DNA of 64,000 bases from Cedecea colo (GCF_011808225.1 NZ_SOYS01000005.1:62001-126000); one strand, 5' to 3'. Positions 26,050-35,629 are shown, numbered from the stretch's first letter. Notes: generated from the sequence alone by a model not told the origin. Numbers and translations are program-made.

Positions 26050-27159
26050 ATGACGACTGCAATGCAAAACCGACAACGAGGACTTTTCGCCCTCGGCCTG
26101 GGAGCGGTTCTGGTTCTGGCAGGCTGTACTACTAAATCTACCGCACCGGTTTCTGAAACCACAAAGCCGGTGGATGTAGAAACTGTCGTGAAGCAGAAGC
26201 TGCCAGCCAGCCAGCAGGATCGCAACGGTTGGGCGAAGGATCTGGCAGCAACGTTTAAAAGCCAGCATCTCGCACCGAGCGAAGAAAACGTTTGTTCAGT
26301 GCTGGCGGTCGCCCAGCAGGAATCCAATCTGGTCGCCGATCCGGCGGTGCCAAACCTGAGTAAAATCGCCTGGCAAGAGATCGATCGCCGTGCCGAAAAG
26401 CTCCATATACCAGCGTTTTTGGTGCGCACCGCGCTGTTAATTAACTCTCCCAACGGCAGGCGCTACAGCGAGCGGCTGGATAATGTCAAAACCGAAGGAC
26501 AGCTAAGCGCGATATTCGATGATTTTATCGACATGGTGCCGATGGGACAGAAGCTGTTCGGTAGCCTCAATCCGGTTCACACCGGCGGGCCGATGCAGGT
26601 CAGCATCGCCTTTGCCGAACAGCATATGGACGGCTATCCATGGAAGATAGAAGGCACCGTCCGTCAGGAGGTATTCACGCGCCGCGGCGGGCTGTGGTTC
26701 GGTACTTATCATTTATTGAACTATCCGGCAAATTATACCCGGCCAATTTACCGTTTTGCCGACTTCAACGCCGGATGGTACGCCAGCCGTAATGCCGCTT
26801 TCCAGAATGCGGTAAGTAAAGCCGCAGGTGTCAAACTGGCGCTGGATGGCGATCTGATCCTCTATAACACCGATAAGCCGGGCAGCACAGAACTGGCGGT
26901 AAGAAAACTGGCGAGCAAAATGGAGATGAGCGACAGCCAGATCCACCGGGCGCTGCAAAAGGGCGACAGCATCGATTTTGAAAAAACCGATTTGTACGAG
27001 CAGGTTTATGCGCTAGCGGACAAGAAAGCGGGCAAGAAACTACCGCGTGAAATGCTGCCGGGAATTACGCTGGAGAGCCCAAAAATCACGCGTAATCTGA
27101 CAACGGCGTGGTTTGCTAAACGCGTTGACGACAGACGTGCGGCCTGTATGAAACGATAA
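26050..27159 (+). CDS. yaiW: Surface-exposed lipoprotein YaiW
   Basis: The 369-residue lipoprotein (lipobox 'LVLAGC', Cys25 by my count) matches E. coli YaiW (364) closely, for example 'ENVCSVLAVAQQESN', 'NPVHTGGPMQVSIAFAEQH' and 'SPKITRNLTTAWFAKRVDDRRA'. It is an outer-membrane lipoprotein that affects uptake of proline-rich peptides together with SbmA. In E. coli the two genes form an operon. Here four minus-strand genes or remnants intervene, so yaiW must have its own promoter. An alternative start at the fifth codon ('MQNRQRG') is possible. Confidence 0.93.
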   Translation: MTTAMQNRQRGLFALGLGAVLVLAGCTTKSTAPVSETTKPVDVETVVKQKLPASQQDRNGWAKDLAATFKSQHLAPSEENVCSVLAVAQQESNLVADPAVPNLSKIAWQEIDRRAEKLHIPAFLVRTALLINSPNGRRYSERLDNVKTEGQLSAIFDDFIDMVPMGQKLFGSLNPVHTGGPMQVSIAFAEQHMDGYPWKIEGTVRQEVFTRRGGLWFGTYHLLNYPANYTRPIYRFADFNAGWYASRNAAFQNAVSKAAGVKLALDGDLILYNTDKPGSTELAVRKLASKMEMSDSQIHRALQKGDSIDFEKTDLYEQVYALADKKAGKKLPREMLPGITLESPKITRNLTTAWFAKRVDDRRAACMKR

Positions 27160-27252
27160 ACGTGGGAAGGTGGTGAATGGCGCTTCGCTTATTGCCCTAC
27201 AAGCTGTTGAAAAGGAGGGCGGGTAAGCGAAGCGCCATCCGATATTGCGGTC

Positions 27253-27582
27253 TTAGTAATAATAGTGGCGGTGACGATATTTTACCGCCAGCCCAATCAT
27301 GCCAAGGAACAGGCAGCCCAGCAGGAAAGGCACCAGCCCGAACACGGTGCTGACGGCCAGTCCCATTTCGATACGCGGGCGTGTTGCATCGTTGCTCTGC
27401 GCAAGATGTTCCAGCACGCCGGGGGCATGGACCAGTAAATTCAGTATCTGGCTGCCGACCCAGAAGCAAAACAGAATGAACACCGCATAAGCGATATTGC
27501 TCAGCGTCGCGCCGCCTGTTTTGGTTGTGGAAACGGTAATCGTTGCGGGGACAACGTGTTTCGACAAAGTGATATCAGTCAT
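27253..27582 (-). CDS. yaiY: Inner-membrane protein YaiY
   Basis: A 109-residue DUF2755-type membrane protein like E. coli YaiY (102). A variable N terminus is followed by 'SNIAYAVFILFCFWVGSQILNLLVHAPGV' and a second helix 'FGLVPFLLGCLFLGMIGLAV', with a His/Tyr-rich tail. The start is the ATG at 27582 ('MTDITLSKHV'), with GGGAGG just upstream; a longer frame to 27639 is ignored. Function unknown. Confidence 0.85.
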   Translation of the reverse strand: MTDITLSKHVVPATITVSTTKTGGATLSNIAYAVFILFCFWVGSQILNLLVHAPGVLEHLAQSNDATRPRIEMGLAVSTVFGLVPFLLGCLFLGMIGLAVKYRHRHYYY

Positions 27583-27852
27583 TTTGACCTCCCATAAAAC
27601 CGAAACGCCAGTCAGGTTTCCGCCCGATAATTGCAGCAAGTTTGGCAGGTCATAAGGTTTGTCAATATCAGATTGTTGGTAATTTCCGCGCCGGAATCCT
27701 CCTGGATTTGCATTTTTTGCGTTAAATCACAATTCTGTAACTTAAATGAAATTCTTGTAACATTATGTCGATTGACGTCTATTAACGTGCGGTGAGTTTT
27801 CGCAGGCTGTGCGACAATGCGCCAACTTCTTTTTATCCTGATGGATGGCACC

Positions 27853-28083
27853 ATGACTGCGAAAACCCTGAGCTTAAAAATGCGTCGCGACTGGCACTAT
27901 TATGCCGTGGCAATTGGGCTGATTTTCATTCTCAACGGCGTGATTGGCCTGCTGGGCTTTAAAACCGAAGGCTGGCAAAGCTATGCGGTAGGGCTGGTAA
28001 CGTGGGTTATCTCTTTCTGGCTGGCGGGGCTTGTGATTCGCCGTCGCCCGGAACCTGAAGAACCGGGCCCGGCAAAAGAGTAA
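27853..28083 (+). CDS. yaiZ: Inner-membrane protein YaiZ
   Basis: A 76-residue DUF2754-type protein. 'MRRDWHYYAVAIGLIFILNGVIGLLGF' and 'WQSYAVGLVTWVISFWLAGLVIRRRPE' are near identical to E. coli YaiZ (70) and form two membrane helices. The start at 27853 is chosen by length; 27841 and 27880 are also possible because no strong ribosome site is seen. It is divergent from yaiY, and its stop lies one base from the convergent ddlA stop. Function unknown. Confidence 0.82.
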   Translation: MTAKTLSLKMRRDWHYYAVAIGLIFILNGVIGLLGFKTEGWQSYAVGLVTWVISFWLAGLVIRRRPEPEEPGPAKE

Positions 28084-28084
28084 T

Positions 28085-29185
28085 TCAGCTGGTAATGGAG
28101 CTTTTCAGGGCGCTATCCTGCTGGTGACGCTCCAGCGCCAGCTCAATCAGGCGGGTGATAAGCGTCCGGTAATCCAGCCCGCTCGCCTGCCAGAGTTTTG
28201 GATACATGCTGATGTTGGTAAAGCCCGGCAGCGTGTTTATTTCATTGATAATCACTTCGTCGTCTTCGGTCAGGAACACATCCACGCGTGCCATGCCGCT
28301 GCATTCAAGCGCCTGGTATGCGCGCACGGCAATCTCGCGGATTTTGTCGTTGATCGCTGTGGAAAGCCTGGCCGGAACCACAACCTGCGCGCCCTGGGCA
28401 TCAATGTATTTGGTGTCGTAAGAGTAGAAGTCGCTGTTCACCACCACTTCGCCGCAGGTGCTGGCCTGCGGGTCGTCATTGCCCAACACGGCGCACTCAA
28501 TTTCGCGGCCTTTAATGCCCGTTTCCACCACCACTTTGTGATCGAATTCGAAGGCCAGCGCGACGGCGGTTTCGTACTGCTGCGCGTTGTTTACTTTACT
28601 CACGCCAACGGAAGAGCCCTGGTTCGCCGGTTTGATAAACAGCGGCAGGCCGAGCTGTTTTTCCACGTCGGCAAAACTGATTGTGCTGCGGCTGGCGCGG
28701 GTCAGGGTGATAAACGGCGCGACATTCAGCCCGGCATCACGCAGCAGGCGTTTGGTCACATCTTTATCCATGCTCACCGCCGAGCCGAGCACGCCGGAAC
28801 CGACAAACGGCAGGTTTGCCACGCGCAGCATGCCCTGCAGGGAACCGTCTTCGCCAAGCGTGCCGTGCACGATAGGGAAAATAACGTCCACTTGGGGAAG
28901 CTGCGATGCGGAATTTGATTCGATCAGCTGTTGCTGCGTCTGGCCCGGTACCAGGGCTACGTTTTTCTCAGAACGGTTCAGGGCGATGAGCGCCGGATCG
29001 TCCGCATGCAGCAGATAGCTGGAGGCGTCGTTGATATGCCACTGGCCCTGTTTATCAATGCCCAGCAGCAGCACATCGAACTTCGTTTTATCAATGGCGT
29101 CGACGATATTTTTTGCCGACTGCAGCGACACCTCGTGCTCTGCCGATTTCCCACCAAACACGATACCAACCCGCAGTTTTGCCAT
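28085..29185 (-). CDS. ddlA: D-alanine--D-alanine ligase A
   Basis: A 366-residue ATP-grasp ligase matching E. coli DdlA (364): '[19 protein letters not shown]' at the N terminus, '[18 protein letters not shown]', '[18 protein letters not shown]' (ATP-binding lysine region), '[12 protein letters not shown]' and the metal-binding '[17 protein letters not shown]'. It joins two D-alanines for peptidoglycan precursors in the cytosol. The start is the ATG at 29185 (MAKLRV); the upstream in-frame ATG at 29197 would leave no room for the AAGGA site. Confidence 0.95.
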   Translation of the reverse strand: MAKLRVGIVFGGKSAEHEVSLQSAKNIVDAIDKTKFDVLLLGIDKQGQWHINDASSYLLHADDPALIALNRSEKNVALVPGQTQQQLIESNSASQLPQVDVIFPIVHGTLGEDGSLQGMLRVANLPFVGSGVLGSAVSMDKDVTKRLLRDAGLNVAPFITLTRASRSTISFADVEKQLGLPLFIKPANQGSSVGVSKVNNAQQYETAVALAFEFDHKVVVETGIKGREIECAVLGNDDPQASTCGEVVVNSDFYSYDTKYIDAQGAQVVVPARLSTAINDKIREIAVRAYQALECSGMARVDVFLTEDDEVIINEINTLPGFTNISMYPKLWQASGLDYRTLITRLIELALERHQQDSALKSSITS

Positions 29186-29318
29186 GCCCGAACCCATCCT
29201 TAATCATTACGAAGGCGGTCAACATAGCACGCTCATAACGCGGATTCATGTGCTTCGTGGCGCTCAAACCCTCTCAACTTCTATACTGATTATTCCGTAA
29301 ACAAATAAGGGCTGCGGA

Positions 29319-30017
29319 ATGGCGAAAGGAGTAAAGGCCTTGATTGGTTTAACCGTAACGGCGGTGGCGGCGTTCTGGATTTATGAGCATCTCCCCGCGC
29401 AGTACAATCCTTTCACGCCCTTGTCCATTGACGATCCGCCGACGCTGGTTACGCGCTATAAACTGCGCCAGATGGCGAATCACCCTGAAGCGTGTCTGGC
29501 GTTGCTCAAACAGGCGGAAGCGCGTCAGCAACTGAGCTTTCGAAGCGTTGCGGATGCCAGTGGGAAATGCCCTCTGAGGGATGCGGTAAGAGTGCAGAAT
29601 TTTGGCGATGTGAAACTCAGCAGCAGCTTTCTTGCCAGTTGTCCGTTAGCGCTAAGCAGCACGATGTTTATTCATCAGCGCGCGGTCCCGCAGGCTTTAA
29701 CGACCTTTGGCAGCAAATTAACCCGCGTTAACCATCTGGGCAGCTACGCCTGCCGCAATATCTATCATCGCCAGAATGCGCGCCTCAGCGAGCATGCAAC
29801 GGCCGACGCGCTTGACGTCAGCGGTTTTGGCTTTGCCAACGGACAGCAGGTCACCGTATTGAAAGGCTGGGGTTCTGACGGTAAAGGCGGGGAATATCTG
29901 CACGCGGTCTTTGAAAACGGCTGTGTATTTTTTGGTAACGCGCTGGGGCCTGACTACAACGCGGCCCACGCTAACCATTTTCATCTGGGCATGCGCGGCT
30001 ACGGCCTGTGCCGCTGA
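29319..30017 (+). CDS. Extensin-like C-terminal domain protein
   Basis: A 232-residue protein with an N-terminal membrane segment ('ALIGLTVTAVAAFWIYEHL') acting as a signal anchor. A soluble domain of the extensin-like family follows: 'CPLRDAVRV', 'GSYACRNIYHRQNARLSEHATADALDVSGF' and 'GPDYNAAHANHFHLGM'. The conserved His/Asp/Cys pattern ('SEHATADALD', 'HANHFH') resembles metal-dependent peptidoglycan hydrolases of the LAS superfamily, so a periplasmic wall-remodelling role is plausible but unproven. The gene is not in the K-12 order between ddlA and iraP. It starts 133 bp from ddlA, divergently. Confidence 0.75.
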   Translation: MAKGVKALIGLTVTAVAAFWIYEHLPAQYNPFTPLSIDDPPTLVTRYKLRQMANHPEACLALLKQAEARQQLSFRSVADASGKCPLRDAVRVQNFGDVKLSSSFLASCPLALSSTMFIHQRAVPQALTTFGSKLTRVNHLGSYACRNIYHRQNARLSEHATADALDVSGFGFANGQQVTVLKGWGSDGKGGEYLHAVFENGCVFFGNALGPDYNAAHANHFHLGMRGYGLCR

Positions 30018-30091
30018 GCTGAATTTGTATGATAAACTTGTCATAATTTCGCTTCTTTTTATTTTTACCCCTTTGAATAAGCGCGCACCGT

Positions 30092-31309
30092 ATGGAATCC
30101 TGGAAGGTCAATATTATCTCGGTCTGGTTCGGTTGCTTCTTTACCGGCCTTGCCATCAGTCAAATTCTTCCCTTCCTGCCGCTGTATGTGGAGCAGCTGG
30201 GCGTCACCTCTCACCGGGCGCTGTCGATGTGGTCCGGGCTGACGTTCAGCGTGACTTTCCTTGTTTCCGCCATTGTTTCGCCGATGTGGGGCAGCCTGGC
30301 CGATCGCAAAGGGCGCAAGCTAATGCTGCTGCGTGCCTCGCTGGGCATGGCGGTTGCGATTCTGTTGCAGGCCTTCGCCACCAACGTCTGGCAGCTCTTT
30401 ATTCTGCGCGCCATTATGGGGCTGACCTCCGGTTATATACCTAACGCTATGGCGCTGGTGGCCGCGCAGGTTCCTCGTGAACGCAGCGGCTGGGCGCTCA
30501 GTACCTTATCCACCGCGCAAATCAGCGGCGTTATCGTCGGTCCCTTACTGGGCGGCTATATGGCCGATCATCTCGGGCTGCGGATGGTATTTTTCGTCAC
30601 CGCGGCCCTGCTGATGGTCAGCTTTACGGTGACGCTGTTGCTGATAAAAGAAGGAGGACGCCCGCGCGTCAGCAAAAACGAGCGGCTGTCGGGTAAAGCA
30701 GTTTTCGCCACGTTACCTTATCCCTGGCTGATGCTGAGCCTGTTTGTCACTACGCTTGTCATTCAGCTTTGCAACGGGTCGATTGGGCCGATTCTGGCAC
30801 TTTTTATCAAACACCTCTCGCCGGACAGTTCGAATATCGCCTTTATGAGCGGCTTTATCGCCGCCGTGCCGGGCATTTCAGCGCTATTCTCAGCGCCTAA
30901 ACTGGGCAAGCTTGGCGACAGAATTGGCACCGCGCGTGTACTAATGGCGACGCTTATCTTCGCTGTGGTGCTGTTTTTTGCCATGGCGTGGGTGACTTCA
31001 CCAATGCAGCTTGCGGTATTGCGCTTCTTACTCGGTTTTGCCGACGGCGCCATGCTGCCCGCCGTGCAAACGCTGCTGGTGAAATACTCAAGCGACCAGG
31101 TCACCGGACGGATATTTGGCTATAACCAGTCGTTTATGTACCTGGGCAACGTTGTTGGGCCGCTGATGGGCGCCGGTGTTTCAGCCGTGGTAGGATTCCG
31201 CTGGGTATTTATTGTTACCGCGCTGGTGGTGTTGATTAACGTCTGGCAATTAGGGCTTGCCCTGCGCCGCAAGCAGCAAAAAGATGAACAACGCAACCTG
31301 CAAAGCTAA
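30092..31309 (+). CDS. MdtG-like MFS drug efflux transporter
   Basis: A 405-residue 12-helix DHA1 transporter. It aligns by eye with E. coli MdtG (408) along the whole chain: '[26 protein letters not shown]', '[22 protein letters not shown]' (motif A), '[15 protein letters not shown]' (motif C) and '[22 protein letters not shown]'. Sequence differences throughout suggest a paralogue rather than mdtG itself, which maps elsewhere in K-12. It is likely a proton/drug antiporter. It lies 74 bp after the extensin-like gene. Confidence 0.85.
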   Translation: MESWKVNIISVWFGCFFTGLAISQILPFLPLYVEQLGVTSHRALSMWSGLTFSVTFLVSAIVSPMWGSLADRKGRKLMLLRASLGMAVAILLQAFATNVWQLFILRAIMGLTSGYIPNAMALVAAQVPRERSGWALSTLSTAQISGVIVGPLLGGYMADHLGLRMVFFVTAALLMVSFTVTLLLIKEGGRPRVSKNERLSGKAVFATLPYPWLMLSLFVTTLVIQLCNGSIGPILALFIKHLSPDSSNIAFMSGFIAAVPGISALFSAPKLGKLGDRIGTARVLMATLIFAVVLFFAMAWVTSPMQLAVLRFLLGFADGAMLPAVQTLLVKYSSDQVTGRIFGYNQSFMYLGNVVGPLMGAGVSAVVGFRWVFIVTALVVLINVWQLGLALRRKQQKDEQRNLQS

Positions 31310-31582
31310 ATGGCGCCAGGCCGTATTTAATTTAATACGGTCTTTTAATATTGCGGTTTTGGTGAGGAATAAGAAAATACTGGCTGCACATTTTATTATT
31401 CCTGAAACAGGAAAAATGGAATAACCGGAGCGAAACCCGCTTTATGAACAACCAGTAATTCTGTATTTTTTGCGGTCTCGCACAATATTAACCTGAGCAG
31501 ATAAAAATAGTACCTTTACCCTCTAGGAAAGCGCTAAACGTAATGCTACCGTCATGTTTCAAGACCTTCAGGGACACGCGTT

Positions 31583-31843
31583 ATGAAAAACCTTATTGCT
31601 GAGTTACTGGTTAAACTCGCCGAGAAGGAAGAAGAGTCAAAAGAGTTTGTTGCTCAGATTGAAGCGCTGGAAATAGTCGTTACCGCTTTGCTGCGCCGTA
31701 TGGAACAAAGCGAACAACATGCACTGATCACCAGTATTGAGGCGGCTTTGCACGACGCTCGCCCAAAGGAGGTTGTGTCTTCTCACGACACGCAACTATT
31801 ACAACAATATTTAGAGAAATTACTGACACATCCGCGTAGCTGA
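31583..31843 (+). CDS. iraP: Anti-adaptor IraP
   Basis: An 86-residue coiled-coil protein, the same length as E. coli IraP, with '[42 protein letters not shown]' at the N terminus. IraP binds the response regulator RssB and blocks delivery of RpoS to ClpXP, so sigma S accumulates during phosphate starvation. In E. coli it lies directly upstream of phoA; here the same place is followed by the phoA relic. The 273-bp spacer before it presumably holds its ppGpp-dependent promoter. Confidence 0.93.
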   Translation: MKNLIAELLVKLAEKEEESKEFVAQIEALEIVVTALLRRMEQSEQHALITSIEAALHDARPKEVVSSHDTQLLQQYLEKLLTHPRS

Positions 31844-31854
31844 ACCCTTTAATG

Positions 31855-31870
31855 CCTCATTTTCCGTCAC
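31855..31870 (+). promoter_or_regulatory. Degenerate Pho box of the phoA relic
   Basis: CCTCATTTTCCGTCAC keeps TCAT and GTCAC halves of the E. coli phoA Pho box, but the spacing between them is one base short and the first half is altered. The sequence from about 31882 to the relic start codon still resembles the E. coli phoA leader. PhoB binding is probably lost. Confidence 0.45.
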
Positions 31871-31933
31871 CAAATATTTATAAGGTTGCTCTGTTTTTAT
31901 TTAAGCCGGTAGTTTTTACACGGCGAAAATAAA

Positions 31934-32533
31934 GTAAAACAGAGCACAATTATCATAAGCTTATTCCCTTTGTGACTAAGCGGTTTAGCAGTCGGTGCAG
32001 AAAATATATCGCTGCCTTTAGATTCTCGAGCAGCGCTGGGTGATATCACACAACCTGGCGGCGCCCGCGGCGTTAATTTCGCCCGTAACGTCCCGTAAAT
32101 GCTACGGCCCGACGGTGAGCAGCGGGCAGTGCGCGGCAAATGCGCTGGAAAATGGCGGTAAAGGCTTTGTTACCAATCAACTCCTGAATGCGCGGGCCGA
32201 GGTCACCTTAGGCGGCGACGCGGAAATCTTCTCTGCAACCGCAAAAGCAGGGGAATGGGTCGGAAAAACGCTGGCGCTCGTGACGGCTGACCACGCGCAT
32301 GCAAGCCGGATTATCGTCCCCGACACCAAAACGTCCGGGCTGTCCAGGCGCTGAACATCAAAGATGGTGCGGTGATGGTGATGAGCTACGGCAGCGCGGA
32401 AGGGGACTCGCAGGAGCATACCGGTACGCAGTTGCGCATTGCCGCTTACGGCCCTTATGCGGCGAACGTTGTCGGTTTAACCGATCAAACTGACTTGTTT
32501 TACGCCATGAAAGCGGCGATGAAACGGCAATAA
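31934..32533 (+). pseudogene. phoA: phoA (alkaline phosphatase) relic
   Basis: About 600 bp remain of a gene of about 1.4 kb. The GTG start of E. coli phoA has become GTA (31934), followed by 'KQSTIIISLFPL' and TGA at 31973-31975. Then '[15 protein letters not shown]' (mature N terminus) ends at a deletion junction. '[12 protein letters not shown]' through '[21 protein letters not shown]' and '[10 protein letters not shown]' come in another frame. A second large deletion joins this to '[19 protein letters not shown]'. A one-base frameshift near 32340 is followed by '[20 protein letters not shown]' through '[21 protein letters not shown]' and the stop. Catalytic Ser and several metal ligands lie in the missing parts, so no enzyme can be made. 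Confidence 0.92.
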
Positions 32534-32633
32534 TGCGGGAAAGGCCCCAACCGTGAATTTTTGGTGCGCTAAGTAGCCTTTTTCATCTATGCGAGCCAGG
32601 CTTAAAGCGCCACATACTTAGATGGATAGAGCT

Positions 32634-32951
32634 ATGAAAATTGCCTTAATAATGGTGTTACTGGCAGGCGTAGTGGGCCCGGCGACAGCGGCAGATAAAG
32701 CTATGACGCCCCAGCAACAGCGCATGACCTCGTGTAACCAACAGGCCACATCGCAAACCCTGAAAGGGGACGACCGTAAGCTATACATGAGCAACTGCCT
32801 GAAAAACAGCAGGTCCGCACCCGGCGAGAAAAGCCTTACGCCACAACAGCAAAAAATGAAAACCTGTAACGCGCAAGCGGGCAGACAAACGCTGACCGGC
32901 GATGCGAGAAAAACATTCATCAGTAACTGTCTGAAAAAACAGACGGGTTAG
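32634..32951 (+). CDS. psiF: PsiF, phosphate-starvation-inducible protein
   Basis: A 105-residue exported protein (E. coli PsiF 106). A signal peptide ends near 'VGPATA', followed by two copies of a repeat starting 'MTPQQQRMTSCNQQA' and 'LTPQQQKMKTCNAQA', each closing with 'SNCLKK/N'. The four cysteines suggest two disulfide-linked units. In E. coli psiF is co-transcribed with phoA under PhoB control. With phoA decayed and its Pho box damaged, expression must come from elsewhere or be lost. The start at 32634 gives the signal peptide directly; 32622 would add four residues. Function unknown. Confidence 0.9.
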   Translation: MKIALIMVLLAGVVGPATAADKAMTPQQQRMTSCNQQATSQTLKGDDRKLYMSNCLKNSRSAPGEKSLTPQQQKMKTCNAQAGRQTLTGDARKTFISNCLKKQTG

Positions 32952-33041
32952 TTCTAATGGGTGAGCCTGCGGGCCGGCTCACCCGAAAAATCATACTTCC
33001 CCCCGGCTTCCCCTCCCTATAATTACTACAAATATTTCAGA

Positions 33042-34160
33042 ATGTTCCTAATTATCATGAGTGATGAACAGGGTTTCAGCAGATGGATTTCCGGGAGAGC
33101 TATGGAGTGCCCGACACACCTCAATGAAGACAGGCATCACTCAGGTCGGCGATTTGCCCGACGTGTTTATTTACCCAGGGTTATCGGCCTTGCGACAGGT
33201 TTTTTTTGCGTCGCTTCCGTACTCGTCATGCAGCCTCTCTCCGGCTGGTGGTGGCTACTGCTGGTGGCGAATGGCTTCGTCTGGCCGCATCTTGCCTGGC
33301 AAGTGGCCGACCGGGCGCCCGATCCCACCCGCGCCGAAATCCGCAATCTGCTGATCGATTCCTGTATGGGAGGCGTGTGGATTGCGGTAATGGGCCTGAA
33401 CGCCCTGCCTTCAGCGCTGATTGTGGCCATGATGGGCATGAATAATATGGGCTGCGGCGGCGTGAAGCTGTTTTTATACGGTCTGCTATTGCTTATCTGC
33501 GCCTGTACCTTAACGCTTGGCCTGATCCATATTCCGTTGAATCTGGAAACTATGCCTTCTCAGGTCTGGATTTGCCTGCCGATGCTGATCGTCTATCCCA
33601 TGTATTACGGGCTGGTCAGCTACCGGACGGCAGTAAAACTCTCTGAACACAAGCGTCGTTTGATGCAGCTCAGCACGCGAGACGGTATGACGGGCGTGTA
33701 CAACCGTCGCCACTGGGAGCATCTGCTGCACGGGGAATATGATAACTGCCAGCGTTATCAGCGCAGCGCCACTTTATTACTGATCGATATCGATCACTTT
33801 AAATCCATCAACGATAATTTTGGCCACGACGTTGGCGACGAAGCGATCCTCGCGATCACCGAGCATTTGCAGCTCATTTTGCGCATTACGGATGTGGTGG
33901 GGCGGTTCGGTGGAGATGAATTCGGCGTGATCATGTCCGGCACGTCACAGGAAAGCGCTATCCAGGCGATGGTACGCGTTTGCGAACAGCTGAATACTTT
34001 TCGGCTGCCGCGCGCACCGCAGGTCGTTTTGCGGGTTAGCGTGGGCGTGGCCCAGTTTGATCGCCGCATGACCAGCTATCGCGAGTGGCTCAAAGCGGCG
34101 GATTTGGCGCTTTACAAAGCAAAAAACTCCGGACGCGGGCGGATTGAAGCCGCAGCCTGA
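33042..34160 (+). CDS. dgcC: Diguanylate cyclase DgcC (AdrA)
   Basis: A 372-residue inner-membrane protein. An N-terminal MASE2 region has several helices ('RRVYLPRVIGLATGFF', 'GWWWLLLVANGFVWPHLAWQVADRA', 'MLIVYPMYYGLVSYRTAVKLSEHKRRL'). The GGDEF domain has an intact 'RFGGDEF' active site and an inhibitory I-site 'RITD' five residues before GGDEF. It makes c-di-GMP; E. coli DgcC activates cellulose synthesis by BcsA under CsgD control. The start at 33042 ('MFLIIMSDEQ') parallels the E. coli start; ATG 33057 is an alternative. Confidence 0.92.
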   Translation: MFLIIMSDEQGFSRWISGRAMECPTHLNEDRHHSGRRFARRVYLPRVIGLATGFFCVASVLVMQPLSGWWWLLLVANGFVWPHLAWQVADRAPDPTRAEIRNLLIDSCMGGVWIAVMGLNALPSALIVAMMGMNNMGCGGVKLFLYGLLLLICACTLTLGLIHIPLNLETMPSQVWICLPMLIVYPMYYGLVSYRTAVKLSEHKRRLMQLSTRDGMTGVYNRRHWEHLLHGEYDNCQRYQRSATLLLIDIDHFKSINDNFGHDVGDEAILAITEHLQLILRITDVVGRFGGDEFGVIMSGTSQESAIQAMVRVCEQLNTFRLPRAPQVVLRVSVGVAQFDRRMTSYREWLKAADLALYKAKNSGRGRIEAAA

Positions 34161-34203
34161 CGGAAAGCGTTTATGTTCCCTCTCCGGGGAGAGGGAGAGA
34201 GCT

Positions 34204-35013
34204 TTATGGCTTACCTAAATGCTCAGATTTCGCCATACACTTCGCCATCGCTTCCATCACCGCTGCGCGGAAACCTTTTTCTTCCAGGACTTTTACCGCC
34301 TCAATGGTGGTGCCGCCCGGTGAACAGACCATATCTTTCAGCTCGCCTGGATGCATGCCGGTTTCCAGCACCATTTTCGCGGAGCCCATCACGGCCTGGG
34401 CTGCGAACTGATAAGCCTGCTTGCGCGGCATGCCGCCCAGCACCGCGGCATCCGCCATCGCTTCGATAAACATAAACACATAGGCCGGGGAAGAGCCGCT
34501 GACGCCAACAACCGGATGGATCATCGCTTCGCTGATTACCTCGGCCTGGCCAAAGCTGCGGAAAATAGCTACCGCATCGGCGATATCTTCCGGACTGACC
34601 AGCGCGTTTGGCGTGACAGAAGTCATACCGGCATTCACCAGCGCTGGCGTATTGGGCATGGCGCGGATGATTTTACGGTCGTGGCCCAGCGCCGTCGCCA
34701 GCGAGTCGAGCGTAACGCCTGCGGCAACGGAAATAACTACCGTTTCTTTGTTGAGGCTGGAGGTGATTTCACCCAACACTTTTAACATCACGCCAGGCTT
34801 CACCGCCCCAAAGACAATGTCAGCAATCTGCGCCACTTGCTGGGCGCTTTGCGCAGGATTGATGCCATATTCCTGGCGCAGGGCTTCCACTTTTTCCGGC
34901 GACGGGGTGTAAACCCAGATATTGCCGGGCTGAATTAGCCCGCTGGAGATCAAGCCGCCGAGGATCGCTTTCCCCATGTTGCCGCAGCCAATAAAACCAA
35001 TTTTCTTGTCCAT
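34204..35013 (-). CDS. proC: Pyrroline-5-carboxylate reductase
   Basis: A 269-residue enzyme matching E. coli ProC. It has a Rossmann motif 'IGFIGCGNMGKAILGGL' at the N terminus, 'FGAVKPGVM', 'RAMPNTPALVNAGMT', and 'GVSGSSPAYVFMFIEAMADAAVLGG' at the substrate site. 'ELKDMVCSPGGTTIEAVKVLEE' carries the family signature. It reduces pyrroline-5-carboxylate to proline with NADPH in the cytosol, the last step of proline synthesis. It is a single gene on the minus strand. Confidence 0.96.
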   Translation of the reverse strand: MDKKIGFIGCGNMGKAILGGLISSGLIQPGNIWVYTPSPEKVEALRQEYGINPAQSAQQVAQIADIVFGAVKPGVMLKVLGEITSSLNKETVVISVAAGVTLDSLATALGHDRKIIRAMPNTPALVNAGMTSVTPNALVSPEDIADAVAIFRSFGQAEVISEAMIHPVVGVSGSSPAYVFMFIEAMADAAVLGGMPRKQAYQFAAQAVMGSAKMVLETGMHPGELKDMVCSPGGTTIEAVKVLEEKGFRAAVMEAMAKCMAKSEHLGKP

Positions 35014-35113
35014 TGCGTCACTCCATTGTCTGTGATGTTCGAGGGGCTATAGCTTAACGCGCTTTCAGGCGATTCGGCTACGCTTAAGCAAAACAGTGGA
35101 AGGAGTCCAGTTC

Positions 35114-35629
35114 ATGGCAAAACCTGTACCCGATGAATACACCGGCCGCACCTATCCGGTGGAAGAAGATATGCGCTGGCAGCTCAAAGAGTGGAGCATT
35201 GAAAAATGGGGCCGCCGCTGCCTGCTGGCACTGGTGCTGTTGTCGTTGCTGGGGGTGTTTTCAGACGGCTGGCTAAGCCAGACCACGACGAACAACCCGG
35301 AGGGAACGCTGAGCGTGGAACATCAGCGGATAATGCGTGCGATGAGTGACGAGAACTTTATCCTGCGCGTTAAATTCGCTACGGGCCAGCCTACCGTGCT
35401 GACGCTGGGGCAGGATTTTATGGACAACTTTGAGATTCAGAGCCTTCAGCCACAGCCTCTTTTTACCCATACCAGCCGGCATGAAATGGTGCTGACCTGG
35501 CCTGCGAGCGCCAGCAAAGAGCAGGCGCTCTGGCTGACGGTTCAACCTCAGTCTGCCGGGCATTTTATCTCTACCATCAGGCTTAAAGGCGCAGAACCTG
35601 TGACCTTAAGCCAGTGGGTACTACCCTAA
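35114..35629 (+). CDS. Single-pass membrane protein of unknown function
   Basis: A 171-residue protein with an N-terminal cytoplasmic segment ('DEYTGRTYPVEEDMRWQLKEW'), one membrane helix ('CLLALVLLSLLGVFSDGWL') and an extracytoplasmic beta-rich domain. No family was recognised. It is followed nine bases later by a DUF421 (YetF-like) gene and then yaiI, so the three form an apparent operon. Pairing with YetF-type proteins suggests a shared membrane complex, which is inference. The start is the ATG at 35114, with AAGGAG upstream; GTG at 35096 is less likely. Confidence 0.72.
   Translation: MAKPVPDEYTGRTYPVEEDMRWQLKEWSIEKWGRRCLLALVLLSLLGVFSDGWLSQTTTNNPEGTLSVEHQRIMRAMSDENFILRVKFATGQPTVLTLGQDFMDNFEIQSLQPQPLFTHTSRHEMVLTWPASASKEQALWLTVQPQSAGHFISTIRLKGAEPVTLSQWVLP

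Noticed and set aside
28124-28918. 264-codon plus-strand frame opposite ddlA
   Set aside because: Shadow of ddlA, which is fully conserved on the minus strand.
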